Origin: Thermoleophilaceae bacterium
GTDB lineage: Bacteria > Actinomycetota > Thermoleophilia > Solirubrobacterales > Thermoleophilaceae
Length of the DNA stretch: 64,000 nucleotides
Direction: 5' to 3'
Assembly (NCBI GenBank): GCA_030447725.1
Contig: JAUJOQ010000001.1
Span: 311,068-375,067 of the forward strand
Below the pieces are notes generated by a model. That model was not told where the DNA came from, did not search any database, and saw only the letters and a program-made list of their open reading frames with translations. Positions 53,967 through 62,804 of the stretch are shown piece by piece. The translations under genes and the position numbers were made by a program. Each line of letters opens with the position of its first letter. Position 1 is the stretch's first letter.

Positions 53967-55043
53967 TCAGCTCGCCTTCACGGCGAAGCCGGCTTTCTTG
54001 CCGCCCTCCAGCCCCTGCCCAGGCAGCTCCACCAGGCCGGCGCGGTCGGTCACCGAGCCGATCACCCTGGTGCCGGGGTGTCGGGGTGTGAGCTGAGCCA
54101 CCGCGTCCTCGGCGTGTTCCTCGGGCACCACGCAGCAGAAGCCGCAGCCCATGTTGAACACTTCGTAGAGCTCCTCGGGGCCCGTGCCGGCTCGCTCGGC
54201 GATCAGGTCGAAGATCGGCGGCACTGGCAGGGGGGCGTCGATCTGATAGCCGACGGGCGCCTCCAGGCGCAGCAGGTTGAGCAGACCCTCGCCCGTGATG
54301 TGGGCGAGCCCCCGGACGTCGACGGCGGAGTCCAGCAGCTCACGCACCGCGCGCACGTAGATGACGGTGGGCTCCAGCAGCGCGTCGCCCACGGTCGCGC
54401 CGCCGAGATCGGCCGGCGTCTCGGAAAGCTCGGTGAGGGCTCGCCGCGCGAGGGTGTAGCCGTTTGAGTGCACGCCGCTCGAGGGCAGTCCGATCACGGC
54501 GTCGCCGGGCTCGATGGCCTCTCCGGTGACCACGGCGTCGAGCTCCACCAGCCCCACGCACATGCCGACCAGATCGATGCCCCCGGGGGAGGGATGGCCA
54601 CGGATCAGGTCCGGGACGACCGCCAGCTCGCCGCCCGGGATCTCCACCCCGGCAGCCTCCGCGCCCGCCTTGAGGCCGCGCCCGACCTCGGCGAGCACAT
54701 CCTCACGCGCCTCCTCGACGGCGATGTAGTCGAGTACCGCGATCGGGTCTGCTCCCACGCAGATCACGTCGTTCACGTTCATCGCTATGCAGTCGATCCC
54801 GACCGTGTCGAAGCGCCCCAGCTGCTCGGCCACGATCAGCTTCGTGCCCACGCCGTCCGTTGACAGGGCGAGCCCCATGTTCCCCGCCAGCCGCATCACG
54901 TTGGCGTAGTGGCCTGAGCCGAGCAGGGTGCGCTGGTCGCGCCCGGTGTCGATCGTGCGCAGCACGTCGACGAGAGCCGCCACGCCGCTCCCCGCCCGAT
55001 GGGTGTCCACGCCGGCGCGCGCGTAGGCAGAGTCGCCGCTCAC
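53967..55043 (-). CDS. purM: Phosphoribosylformylglycinamidine cyclo-ligase
   Basis: Makes AIR in purine synthesis. The 358-residue protein shows YARAGVDTHRAG, LALSTDGVGTK, AMNVNDVICVGADP, IGLPSSGVHSNGYTL and HITGEGLLNLLR, matching PurM through both ATP-binding halves. GTG 55043 gives the family N-terminus; TTG 55055 four codons earlier is the ORF-track start. The neighbouring purine genes usually seen beside it (purF, purN) are not in the window. Confidence 0.93.
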   Translation of the reverse strand: MSGDSAYARAGVDTHRAGSGVAALVDVLRTIDTGRDQRTLLGSGHYANVMRLAGNMGLALSTDGVGTKLIVAEQLGRFDTVGIDCIAMNVNDVICVGADPIAVLDYIAVEEAREDVLAEVGRGLKAGAEAAGVEIPGGELAVVPDLIRGHPSPGGIDLVGMCVGLVELDAVVTGEAIEPGDAVIGLPSSGVHSNGYTLARRALTELSETPADLGGATVGDALLEPTVIYVRAVRELLDSAVDVRGLAHITGEGLLNLLRLEAPVGYQIDAPLPVPPIFDLIAERAGTGPEELYEVFNMGCGFCCVVPEEHAEDAVAQLTPRHPGTRVIGSVTDRAGLVELPGQGLEGGKKAGFAVKAS

Positions 55044-55068
55044 CAGGCCATTCAACCGGACTCGGCGG

Positions 55069-56850
55069 TCAGGAGGCGGTCGACGGCGTCAAGGAGGAAA
55101 CGTCCTTCTCCGAGGTTGCTCGCCGCCGGGCCCCGAGCAGCACCACGTCGTCGCTCAGGCCGTCGGCCCACTCGCGCACGTCGCGGTGGACGAGTCCCAC
55201 GAGCTCCTGGACGTCACCCGCCCTCTCGGCGGCCGCCCGCACGATCCGCCCGAGTCGCTCGTCGCCCAGCAGCTCGCCATCGCGCCGGGCCTCCACCAGG
55301 CCGTCGGTGAAGCCCAGCAGCAGGTCTCCGGGTCCCAGCTCCAGCTCGTAGTTCTCGTACTCGGGCGAGGACGAGACGCCGAGCGGCAGCCCCGCCCCGC
55401 CCGCCTCGGTGAGCTCACCGTCGGCACGCAGGACGAGTGGGCGCAGGTGCCCGGCGTTGGCGTAGCGCAGGCAGCCCTCGGCGTCGAGGAAGCCGAACGA
55501 GGCGGTGACGAAGGCGTCCTCGGGCAGGCGGCTGGAGAGCATCGTGCTGGCCTTGACGAGTGTCTCCGCCGGATCGTTGCTGTCCCAGGTGCGCGCCTCG
55601 ATGAAGAAGCGTGCCATGGCGCTCAGCGCGGCGGTGGGGAGGCCCTTTCCCGCCACGTCGCCGACCAGGACGGCAACCTCGCCTCCGGGTAGCCGCCAGA
55701 ACCCGAACAGGTCCCCGCCCGCAGGCTGCTTCCCGGCCGGTTCATAGAGAAAGCCCGTCTCGAACCCCGGCACCTGCAGAGGAGAGACCGGCACGAAGCC
55801 CCGGGTGAGCGCCTGCGCCACTCGCCGCGCGCGGTCGAACTCGAGGGCGTTTGCCATCGCCGCGGCCGCGATCCGCGCCAGCCCCTCGATCAGCTCGGCC
55901 TCTCGTGAGTCGAACGCGCGGCCGCCGGTCCGGAGCACCGAGAGCACCCCGAAGAGCCGCCGGCCCACCTGGACCGGCACATGCACGGTATAGGGCGCGT
56001 GCTCGAGGCGCACCGTCCGTTGCGAGCGTGCTACCTCGGCCAGCGTGGCCGCGTCGAGCCCCGCCCCTACGGGCAGCGCGACCCCTGTGCTGGCGGCCGT
56101 GGCCAGCCGGCTCGAGCGCTCACCCATCCGGGTCAGCGCGGCGTGATCGGCGTCGACCAGCCGCAGGGAATGCTCGACAGCCTGGGTCTCCACGTCGCGG
56201 ATCTCGAGCGAGCCGGCCGTGCTCTCCGCGGCGCGCTTCAGCAGCAGCTCCTCGCGCGCGCGCGCCGCTTCGCGCGACAGCAGATCGGCGCGCTCCGTGG
56301 CCAGTGCGGCCAGGTCGGCCAGCGCCTTGACGGTCTCCACATCGGTGCGTCGCAGCGCACGGGCCGGGTCGGCGGAGGCCACGATCAGCACTCCGATCGG
56401 CCGGCCGGCAGGCCGCACGGGGCAGGTGATCACAGACGTCCGGCGCAGTGCGTCCCAGGCTTCGGACGCCCGGGCCGGGTCCATGCGCTCATCGATCTGG
56501 CTCTTCAGCAGAGGCGCCGACTCCCACGCCTCGATCGCGGGGAGAAAGAGCGCGAGCTCGCGCTCGAGCGAGGCCGCGGCCAGGCTCGGGCTGCCGCGGT
56601 CAGACGACCCGTGAAGCGCCGCCTCGAGCGCCTCCCGCAGCAGCGGCGAGCCGAACCAGCCGGTGGCCGGCTCCATCCGCTCGCCCGCCGGGCCGGCCGA
56701 GAGCAGGACGGCGGCCTCTACGCGCGGGTGGGCTCGCAGGTGCTCGATGAGCACGCTGAGAGGGTCCCCTGGGGAGCGGCCGTCGGGTCTCACAGCAGCG
56801 CTGACGGCGGCGTGGTCGGGGGTCCACGCGATGTCGCGGGTGTGGCTCAT
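55069..56850 (-). CDS. GAF-domain SpoIIE/RsbU-type serine phosphatase
   Basis: The 593-residue protein has two GAF-like regions (about 30-190 and 205-350) and a C-terminal PP2C SpoIIE domain from about 365: YEPAGKQPAGGDLFGFW, VAVLVGDVAGKGLPTA, RYANAGHLRPLVLR, LLLGFTDGLVEARR and SDDVVLLGARR, with the metal aspartates in place. Such enzymes dephosphorylate anti-anti-sigma factors in partner-switching pathways; no sigma or anti-sigma gene is adjacent. ATG 56850 fits; the ORF track's 69 extra codons are low complexity. Confidence 0.87.
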   Translation of the reverse strand: MSHTRDIAWTPDHAAVSAAVRPDGRSPGDPLSVLIEHLRAHPRVEAAVLLSAGPAGERMEPATGWFGSPLLREALEAALHGSSDRGSPSLAAASLERELALFLPAIEAWESAPLLKSQIDERMDPARASEAWDALRRTSVITCPVRPAGRPIGVLIVASADPARALRRTDVETVKALADLAALATERADLLSREAARAREELLLKRAAESTAGSLEIRDVETQAVEHSLRLVDADHAALTRMGERSSRLATAASTGVALPVGAGLDAATLAEVARSQRTVRLEHAPYTVHVPVQVGRRLFGVLSVLRTGGRAFDSREAELIEGLARIAAAAMANALEFDRARRVAQALTRGFVPVSPLQVPGFETGFLYEPAGKQPAGGDLFGFWRLPGGEVAVLVGDVAGKGLPTAALSAMARFFIEARTWDSNDPAETLVKASTMLSSRLPEDAFVTASFGFLDAEGCLRYANAGHLRPLVLRADGELTEAGGAGLPLGVSSSPEYENYELELGPGDLLLGFTDGLVEARRDGELLGDERLGRIVRAAAERAGDVQELVGLVHRDVREWADGLSDDVVLLGARRRATSEKDVSSLTPSTAS

Positions 56851-56921
56851 GCCTGCAGGCTCACGGTAGGTGGCATCCGCCGATCGCGCCAGTCGGTGGG
56901 GCCCGTCAGGGCGACGGGTCG

Positions 56922-57599
56922 CTAGGCGACTTCGGTGGCCGGATCGCCCGGGGGGTCGCCGCGGCGGCGGCGTATCAGCAGATAGGCGATGCCCCCCACG
57001 ATCATCGCCGCCACCGCGTAGTCCACGTAGTGCAGCGAGTCCTTCCAGTCCTCCCATCGATCGCCGGCCTGCTGGCCGATGAAGGTGAGCATCAGCACCC
57101 AGGGGACGCAGCCGGCGAAGGTGAGCAGGCTGAAGCGCCAGAACGGCATCCGGGCCACGCCCGCGGGCAGGGAGATGAAGGTGCGGATGATCGGCAGCAT
57201 GCGGGTGAAGAAGACGGTGGCGTCACCGTGGCGCTCGAACCAGCGGTCGGCCCACTGCAGGTGGCTCTTCTTGATGTGCAGCTTCTTGCCGTGCTTCTCC
57301 AGGATGTCCACGCGCCCGTAGTAGCCGATCCCGTAGGCGATCCAGGAGCCCACCAGGTTGGCCACCGATCCCACCGCCACCGCGGCGAACAGCGAGTACT
57401 CGCCATCGGACACGTTGAAGCCGGCGAACAGCATCGTGGCCTCGCTCGGAACCGGGATGCAGGCCGACTCGAGGGTCATGAGGACGAAGACGCCGAGCAG
57501 GCCCAGCTCCGCGACGACGTCGGTGGCGACCTCCACGATCGGGTCGGTTATGGAGGCGAGAGAGAGCACGGGCAGCGGGATAGGGTAGCGAGCCGCCAT
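56922..57599 (-). CDS. DedA family membrane protein
   Basis: The 225-residue protein has the DedA features LESACIPVPSEATMLFAG, the GSWIAYGIGYYGR segment, and FTRMLPIIRTFISLPAGVARM with the conserved arginines. Bacterial DedA proteins act in lipid recycling such as undecaprenyl phosphate flipping. ATG 57599 shares a CCATGG with the divergent aminotransferase start; a GTG about 10 codons downstream is an alternative. It fits the surface-glycan neighbourhood. Confidence 0.9.
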   Translation of the reverse strand: MAARYPIPLPVLSLASITDPIVEVATDVVAELGLLGVFVLMTLESACIPVPSEATMLFAGFNVSDGEYSLFAAVAVGSVANLVGSWIAYGIGYYGRVDILEKHGKKLHIKKSHLQWADRWFERHGDATVFFTRMLPIIRTFISLPAGVARMPFWRFSLLTFAGCVPWVLMLTFIGQQAGDRWEDWKDSLHYVDYAVAAMIVGGIAYLLIRRRRGDPPGDPATEVA

Positions 57600-58680
57600 G
57601 GCCGTTCCGCTCTTCGCAACCAGCCTGGACGCCTACAAGCCGCGCCTCGCCGAGGCCCTCGCCGAGGTGGTGGACGGTGGTCGCTACATCCTCGGTCCGC
57701 AGGTCGAGGCGTTCGAGCAGGAGTTCGCCCGCTACCTCGGCGCACGCCACTGCGTGGGGGTGGGCAACGGCACCGACGCGATTACGATCGCGTTGCGGGC
57801 GCTGGGCGTAAGGCCCGGAGATGAGGTGATCTGCCCATCCTTCACCTTCTACGCGACGGTCGAGGCCGCGGTAAACGCCGGCGCCACGCCGGTCTACTGC
57901 GACATCGACCCGCAAACCTTCTGCGTCACGCCCGACACCGTGCGCGCCGCGATGACGCCGCACACGAAGGCGATCGTGGCGGTGGACCTGTTCGGCAACG
58001 TGGCGCCGATCGCCGAGCTCAGGGAGCTCGGCGTGCCGGTGCTCGAGGACTCGGCCCAGGCGGCCGGGGCCCGACTGGGCCAACGCCGGGCCGGCGCGCT
58101 GGGCGACGCAGCCACGTTCTCCTTCTTCCCCGCGAAGAACCTGCCATGCCTCGGTGACGGCGGCGCGGTGATCACCGACGACGACGCGGTGGCCAAGCTG
58201 GCCCGCCGGCTGCGCCTCCACGGCTCCGATGACAAGCAGACGTTCGTGGAGGTCGGCTACAACTCGCGCCTCGACGAGTTGCAGGCAGCGGTGCTGCGCA
58301 TCCTGCTCCCAGAGCTCGACGCCTGGAACGAGGCCCGCCGCGGCGCCGCCGCGGCCTACATGCGCCACGGGCTCGGCGAATACGCCGAGCTGCCCGAGCC
58401 AACCCCGGGTGCCGAACACGTGTACCACCTCTACGTCGTGCGACACCGGCGTGCCGACGACTTGCGCGACGTGCTCTCGTCGCGCGGAATCGAGGCGCGC
58501 GCGTATTACCGCGTGCCGACGCACCGTCAGCCGGCGACGGCAGTCTATGCCCCGCCCGACCGGGAGCTCCCAGGCACCGACGAGGTCGCGCGCACCCACC
58601 TTGCGCTGCCGATGGGCACGCAGCTCTCCGACGACTCGGTCCGCGAGGTGGTCGAAGCTTGCGCATCTGGGTCGATCTGA
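57598..58680 (+). CDS. DegT/DnrJ/EryC1 sugar aminotransferase
   Basis: The 360-residue PLP enzyme aminates nucleotide-linked keto sugars. It has GNGTDAITIALRALG, FTFYATVEAA, VAVDLFGNVAPI, LEDSAQAAGA and the PLP Lys180 in FSFFPAKNLPCLGDGGAV, then the YNSRLDELQAAVLR family motif. ATG 57598 gives the usual start (VPLFATSL). A TAGGGT box 11 nt upstream would allow a leaderless transcript. Its 3' end overlaps the DUF354 start by 22 nt. The CapD-like enzyme nearby could supply its 4-keto-sugar. Confidence 0.92.
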   Translation: MAVPLFATSLDAYKPRLAEALAEVVDGGRYILGPQVEAFEQEFARYLGARHCVGVGNGTDAITIALRALGVRPGDEVICPSFTFYATVEAAVNAGATPVYCDIDPQTFCVTPDTVRAAMTPHTKAIVAVDLFGNVAPIAELRELGVPVLEDSAQAAGARLGQRRAGALGDAATFSFFPAKNLPCLGDGGAVITDDDAVAKLARRLRLHGSDDKQTFVEVGYNSRLDELQAAVLRILLPELDAWNEARRGAAAAYMRHGLGEYAELPEPTPGAEHVYHLYVVRHRRADDLRDVLSSRGIEARAYYRVPTHRQPATAVYAPPDRELPGTDEVARTHLALPMGTQLSDDSVREVVEACASGSI

Positions 58681-59480
58681 CCAACTGCCCGCACGTGCTC
58701 GTGATGCGGCTATTGATCGAGTCCCTGCGCGAGGAAGGGCATGAGGTGGAGGTCACCGCCCGTGACGGCTCCAACGACGTGACCGTCGCTGCCGCGCTGC
58801 TTCGCGTTCCATCGGCCACGGCCTTCGACTACGAGTGGGCCACCGTCCAGCACAACGTGCTTTGCCGGCTGGCTCGCGCCGTGGTGGTGCCGGCCGTCAT
58901 CCCGCGCGAGCGATTGGACCGCTATGGCGCCCGCGGCAAGGTGCGTACCTACGAGGGCCTCAAGGAGGAGTACTACCTGGCCGACTTCGAGCCCGACGCC
59001 GCCGTGCTGTATGAGCTGCGGCTGGATCCGTCGGAGCCGATCGTGGTGGTGCGGACCCCGCCGGAGGTCTCGCTCTATCACCGCTTCGACAAACCCGCTC
59101 GTCGCGCGCGTTCTCGAAAAGGTGCGCGACGTGCAGGCCGTCGTGCTTCCCCGCACACCCACGCAGCGGGCCGAGATAGAGGCCCTGGGAGGGTTCAAGA
59201 TCCCGGATCGTGCCGTGGACGCCCAGAGCCTGATCGCCTTCGCCGACCTGGTGATCTCCGCCGGGGTACCATGAACCGGGAGGCGGTGGCCCTCGGGACC
59301 CCGGTGTTCACCACCTTCGAGGGCCGTCCCGGTGCCGTCGACGAGGCGCTGCTGCGCGAGGGGCGGCTGCTCAAGCTCGAGGACCCGAATGAGATCACGA
59401 TCACCAAGCGCCCGCTGCACGACGTCTCCCGGATCCGCCGAGACCCACGCAAACTGGTGAAACTGCTGCTTTCGGCCTGA
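58659..59480 (+). pseudogene. DUF354-family glycosyltransferase-like gene with two compensating frameshifts and an internal deletion
   Basis: The N-terminus (MRIWVDLTNCPHVLVMRLLI) and C-terminus (TMNREAVALGTPVFTTFEGR) match DUF354, a GT-B-like family of ~350 residues. Between VEVTARD and GSNDVTVAAALL about 60 family residues are missing. At 59091 an extra A in AAA shifts the frame; the family sequence continues in the next frame (NPLVARVLEKV to VISAG) until a G missing from the GGGG at 59263-59266 restores it just before TMNREA. So the track's 273-residue ORF has a false central segment. Could be genuine decay or sequencing error in homopolymers. TTG start. Confidence 0.8.
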
Positions 59481-59485
59481 CAGAA

Positions 59486-61384
59486 GTGAAGACCCGGATC
59501 ACATCATCGGTGGGAGCGCGCCGCCTTGGACAGGTGGGCGTGGACGGATGCCTGGTCGCGCTTGCGTACTACCTCGCCTTCGTGCTGCGCTTCGACGCCG
59601 GGATCCCGGCCCGGTACGAGGATCTGATGGTCGACACGGTCGCCTTCGTGGTGGTTGCCAAGCTCGCTCTCTTCTCCGCCTTCGGGCTCTACTCGAAGCT
59701 GTGGCGCTTCGTGGACCAGACGGACTTCGAGTCGATCGTCAAGGCCGTGGTGGTCTCGAGCTTCGTGCTGATCGCCGGGCTCTTCCTGCTGTCGCTGGGC
59801 GCCAGCGATCCGCCGCGCGGGGTGATCGCTCTCGACTTCCTGCTCACCCTGGCGCTTGTGGGTGGCGCCCGCTTCCTGGTGCGGGCAGCCGTGGAGCGTC
59901 CCCTGAGAGGCCCCCTCGTACAACGGGCCAGCAACGAGGTGCTGATCGTGGGCGCCGGCAACGGCGGCCAGCAGGTGGCGCTCGAGCTGCGCCGCAACCC
60001 CGAGCTGTCGAGCGCGGTGATCGGCTTCGTGGACGACGATCCGCGCAAGCAGGGGATGCTCGTCTCGGGCCACCGGGTGCATGGCACGACCGACGACCTT
60101 TCCCGCATCCTCGACGACTCGGAGCCCGACGAGGTGGTGATCGCCATCCCCTCCGCGCCGGGCATCCTGCGTCAGAAGGTGGTGATGGCGTGCCGCCGGC
60201 GCGACATTCCCGTGCGCACCCTGCCAACGGTGTTCGAGCTGCTCTCCCGTGGCCCCAACCTTCTGCGACAGGTGCGCGATGTGCAGGTGGAGGACGTGCT
60301 CGGCCGCGAGCCGGTGCGCGTGGAGATCGATCGGGTGGGCGCCTACCTCAGCGGCAGGGTGGTGCTCGTCACCGGGGCAGGCGGCTCCATCGGCTCGGAG
60401 CTGTGCCGCCAGATCGCGCGCGTCCGGCCCAAGAAGCTCGTGCTCGTCGACCATGCGGAGAACAACCTGTTCGAGATCCGCCGCCAGCTGGACGAGGAAC
60501 GCCACTTCGGCGCGACGGCGGCCGTGCTCGCCGACTGCAAGGACGCCACCCGGATGGCTGAGCTGTTCGAGGAGGAGAAGCCGTCGGTCGTCTTTCACGC
60601 CGCCGCCTACAAGCATGTCCCGCTCATGGAGGAGAACCCCGTCGAGGCCGTGCGCAACAACGCCGTGGCCACCCGCATCGTGGCCGCCGCCGCGGGCGAG
60701 ACCGCAGTCGAGCGGTTCGTGCTCGTCTCCACCGACAAGGCTGTTACCCCGTCCACGGTGATGGGCGCCTCGAAGGCGCTGGCCGAGTGGGCGGTCGAGG
60801 CGGCGCAGAACCGCTACCGCCAGACGCGGTACGCCTCGGTGCGGTTCGGCAACGTGTTGGGCTCATCCGGCTCCGTAGTGCCGATCTTCCGCCGTCAGAT
60901 CGCCGCAGGCGGTCCGGTCACCGTCACCGACGAGAGCATGTCGCGCTACTTCATGACGATTCCCGAGGCCGTGCAGCTGATCATCCGCTCGGGCGACCTG
61001 GCCACCGGCGGAGAGGTATTCGTGCTCGAGATGGGCGATCCCGTCAAGATCGTGGACCTGGCCCGAAACATGATCCGGCTGTCCGGCAAGGAGCCCGACG
61101 TGGACATCGCCATCGAGTTCGTCGGTCGGCGCGCCGGGGAGAAGATCCACGAGGAGCTGTTCGAGCCGGGGGAGCGCCCGCAGCCGACGCCGGCCGAGAA
61201 GATCCTCTCGGCCGTGCGGCCGCGCCTTGATCCGGGGTGGGTGGAGGGGGCCTTCGCGCGCATCGAAGAGCTGGTCTACAACGGCGATGCCGCCGGCCTG
61301 GCGGGGGCGGTGACCGAGCTGTCGGCCGAGCGTGCCCTGGCCGCCTCCGGGGCGCCGGAGGCCAGTTCGGCGCCAGCGAAGTGA
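59486..61384 (+). CDS. CapD/PglF-like nucleotide-sugar 4,6-dehydratase
   Basis: The 632-residue membrane protein has four N-terminal helices, a first Rossmann region (LIVGAGNGGQQVALEL near 148) and a catalytic SDR domain (VLVTGAGGSIGSELC near 296). The active-site pattern STDKAVTPSTVMGASK replaces the usual YxxxK tyrosine with Met, as in UDP-GlcNAc 4,6-dehydratases PglF/CapD. Product would be a UDP-4-keto-6-deoxy sugar, the likely substrate for the DegT enzyme. GTG 59486, 3 nt after the DUF354 stop. Confidence 0.92.
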   Translation: MKTRITSSVGARRLGQVGVDGCLVALAYYLAFVLRFDAGIPARYEDLMVDTVAFVVVAKLALFSAFGLYSKLWRFVDQTDFESIVKAVVVSSFVLIAGLFLLSLGASDPPRGVIALDFLLTLALVGGARFLVRAAVERPLRGPLVQRASNEVLIVGAGNGGQQVALELRRNPELSSAVIGFVDDDPRKQGMLVSGHRVHGTTDDLSRILDDSEPDEVVIAIPSAPGILRQKVVMACRRRDIPVRTLPTVFELLSRGPNLLRQVRDVQVEDVLGREPVRVEIDRVGAYLSGRVVLVTGAGGSIGSELCRQIARVRPKKLVLVDHAENNLFEIRRQLDEERHFGATAAVLADCKDATRMAELFEEEKPSVVFHAAAYKHVPLMEENPVEAVRNNAVATRIVAAAAGETAVERFVLVSTDKAVTPSTVMGASKALAEWAVEAAQNRYRQTRYASVRFGNVLGSSGSVVPIFRRQIAAGGPVTVTDESMSRYFMTIPEAVQLIIRSGDLATGGEVFVLEMGDPVKIVDLARNMIRLSGKEPDVDIAIEFVGRRAGEKIHEELFEPGERPQPTPAEKILSAVRPRLDPGWVEGAFARIEELVYNGDAAGLAGAVTELSAERALAASGAPEASSAPAK

Positions 61385-61434
61385 GCGTAGCCCGTCCAGG
61401 CCGCTCGCAACACTAGAGTCCACGCCACCTCTTC

Positions 61435-62790
61435 ATGGAGATCCTCCAAGAGATCGGCTCCTACGCGGGACTCGCGGCGATAGTGGGACTCGCCGTGCTG
61501 TGCGCCCTGTATTTCTCGCAGGCGCGAGACGTGCGCCGCCTGCGCGATTGGGCGGGCCGGGCGCCCGAGCGCACCAGCGAGCCGGCCGCCCAGCCGGCGC
61601 GTGTGGCGGTGAGGCCTGTGCCCAGGCCGCCGGGCGCCCAGCCGACCTATCCCGGCCTGCGCCCGCTTGGCCAGGCGCCTCCCGGCGCGGCGGCGGCCTC
61701 CGCTGCGGGTGCGGCGCCCGCGGTGGCCGCCGGTCCCGGCGCCGCCACCGCGGCCGCGGCCCGGACGGCAAGCAGCGGCGAGGAGGGGCGGGACTCGAGC
61801 GAGGGCGTGTCCCAGGACACGATGTCCCATCCGCCTCCCTCCCCCCATGAAGGGAACGATCACGGGCCCGATGTGGAGGAGCCTGAACGGGGCCTGACCG
61901 AGGACTCTCCCGGCCTGGTGGAGGACGTCGAGCCCGACGAGGGCGAGGACGAGCTGGTTCACGAGGAGCAGGACGAGCCGGTTCACGAGGAGCAGGACGA
62001 GCCGGTTCACGAGGAGCAGGATGAGCCGGTTCACGAGGAGCAGGATGAGCACGAGGAGGATTGGCATGACCGCTACGACGACCCCGACGGGGACACCGGG
62101 GAACGGCCCGCAATCGCCCCCGCTCTCCCGGCGGCCGGCGCCTCGCCTCGCCCCGTGCCTCCGCCTCCACGCATCACGCTGCCCCCGCGGGGCTCGCCGG
62201 CCACGCGGCCGGACACGGCGTCAGGCTCGGTGATCCTGCCGCCCTATGAGCGCAGCCGTCCCGGCGGGGATCGGTGGTATCGCCGTCTCTTCCACTCGCC
62301 GGGCAGGGCCGCGCTGGTGATCGGGCTCGGAGTGCTTGTGCTGGCCGCGGCGACGCTCGGCGGTCTCAAGCTGGCAGGGGGCGACGAGTCCGACGCGCCC
62401 GCCCCCGGCCAGGCCGCGGACGCCGGGCCGGCCGCCGGCGCAGGCGGCCAGGGCGCAGGCGCCACCAACACCGGGGCGCGCAATCCGCAGACCGGCATCG
62501 ACCCGTCGCAGGTCACGGTGGCGGTGCTCAACGGCACCACGGTCACCGGCCTCGCCGCCGACGTAGGCGACACGGTGGAGAGGGAGGGCTACCAGCTCGG
62601 CAACGTGACAAACAGCCTCGACCAGGAGCGGGCCGAATCGGTCGTCTTCTACGCGCCGGGGGCGGAGGCCGAGGCCGAGGACGTCGCTCGCCGGCTGAAG
62701 ATCGCCCAGCGCGAGGAGATCGACCCCGACACCCAGGCGCTGGCGGGAGACGCGAGCGTGGTCGTGGTGGTCGGCGCCGACAAGACGTAA
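61435..62790 (+). CDS. Two-helix membrane protein with LytR_C domain
   Basis: The 451-residue protein has an N-terminal membrane helix, a ~250-residue Pro/Ala- and acid-rich linker with four EPVHEEQD-type repeats, a second helix (ALVIGLGVLVLAAATLGGLKL near 300) and a C-terminal LytR_C domain from about 360 (VTVAVLNGTTVTGLAADVG, VVFYAPGAEAEAEDVA). LytR_C is found on LytR-CpsA-Psr proteins that attach polymers to the cell wall, but the catalytic LCP domain is absent. It may assist such enzymes in the adjacent polysaccharide locus. Confidence 0.82.
   Translation: MEILQEIGSYAGLAAIVGLAVLCALYFSQARDVRRLRDWAGRAPERTSEPAAQPARVAVRPVPRPPGAQPTYPGLRPLGQAPPGAAAASAAGAAPAVAAGPGAATAAAARTASSGEEGRDSSEGVSQDTMSHPPPSPHEGNDHGPDVEEPERGLTEDSPGLVEDVEPDEGEDELVHEEQDEPVHEEQDEPVHEEQDEPVHEEQDEHEEDWHDRYDDPDGDTGERPAIAPALPAAGASPRPVPPPPRITLPPRGSPATRPDTASGSVILPPYERSRPGGDRWYRRLFHSPGRAALVIGLGVLVLAAATLGGLKLAGGDESDAPAPGQAADAGPAAGAGGQGAGATNTGARNPQTGIDPSQVTVAVLNGTTVTGLAADVGDTVEREGYQLGNVTNSLDQERAESVVFYAPGAEAEAEDVARRLKIAQREEIDPDTQALAGDASVVVVVGADKT
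61951..62046 (+). repeat. Four 24-bp tandem repeats in the LytR_C protein linker
   Basis: Units of GAGCCGGTTCACGAGGAGCA plus GGAC or GGAT, 61951-62046, encoding EPVHEEQD (first copy ELVHEEQD). Near-identical at nucleotide level, so recently expanded; 24 bp keeps the frame. Confidence 0.9.
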
Positions 62791-62804
62791 AGCTGCGGTT
62801 CGCT

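Noticed and set aside
58924-59274. Separate 116-codon ORF in the DUF354 region
   Set aside because: Its second half is the displaced central segment of DUF354, not an independent gene.
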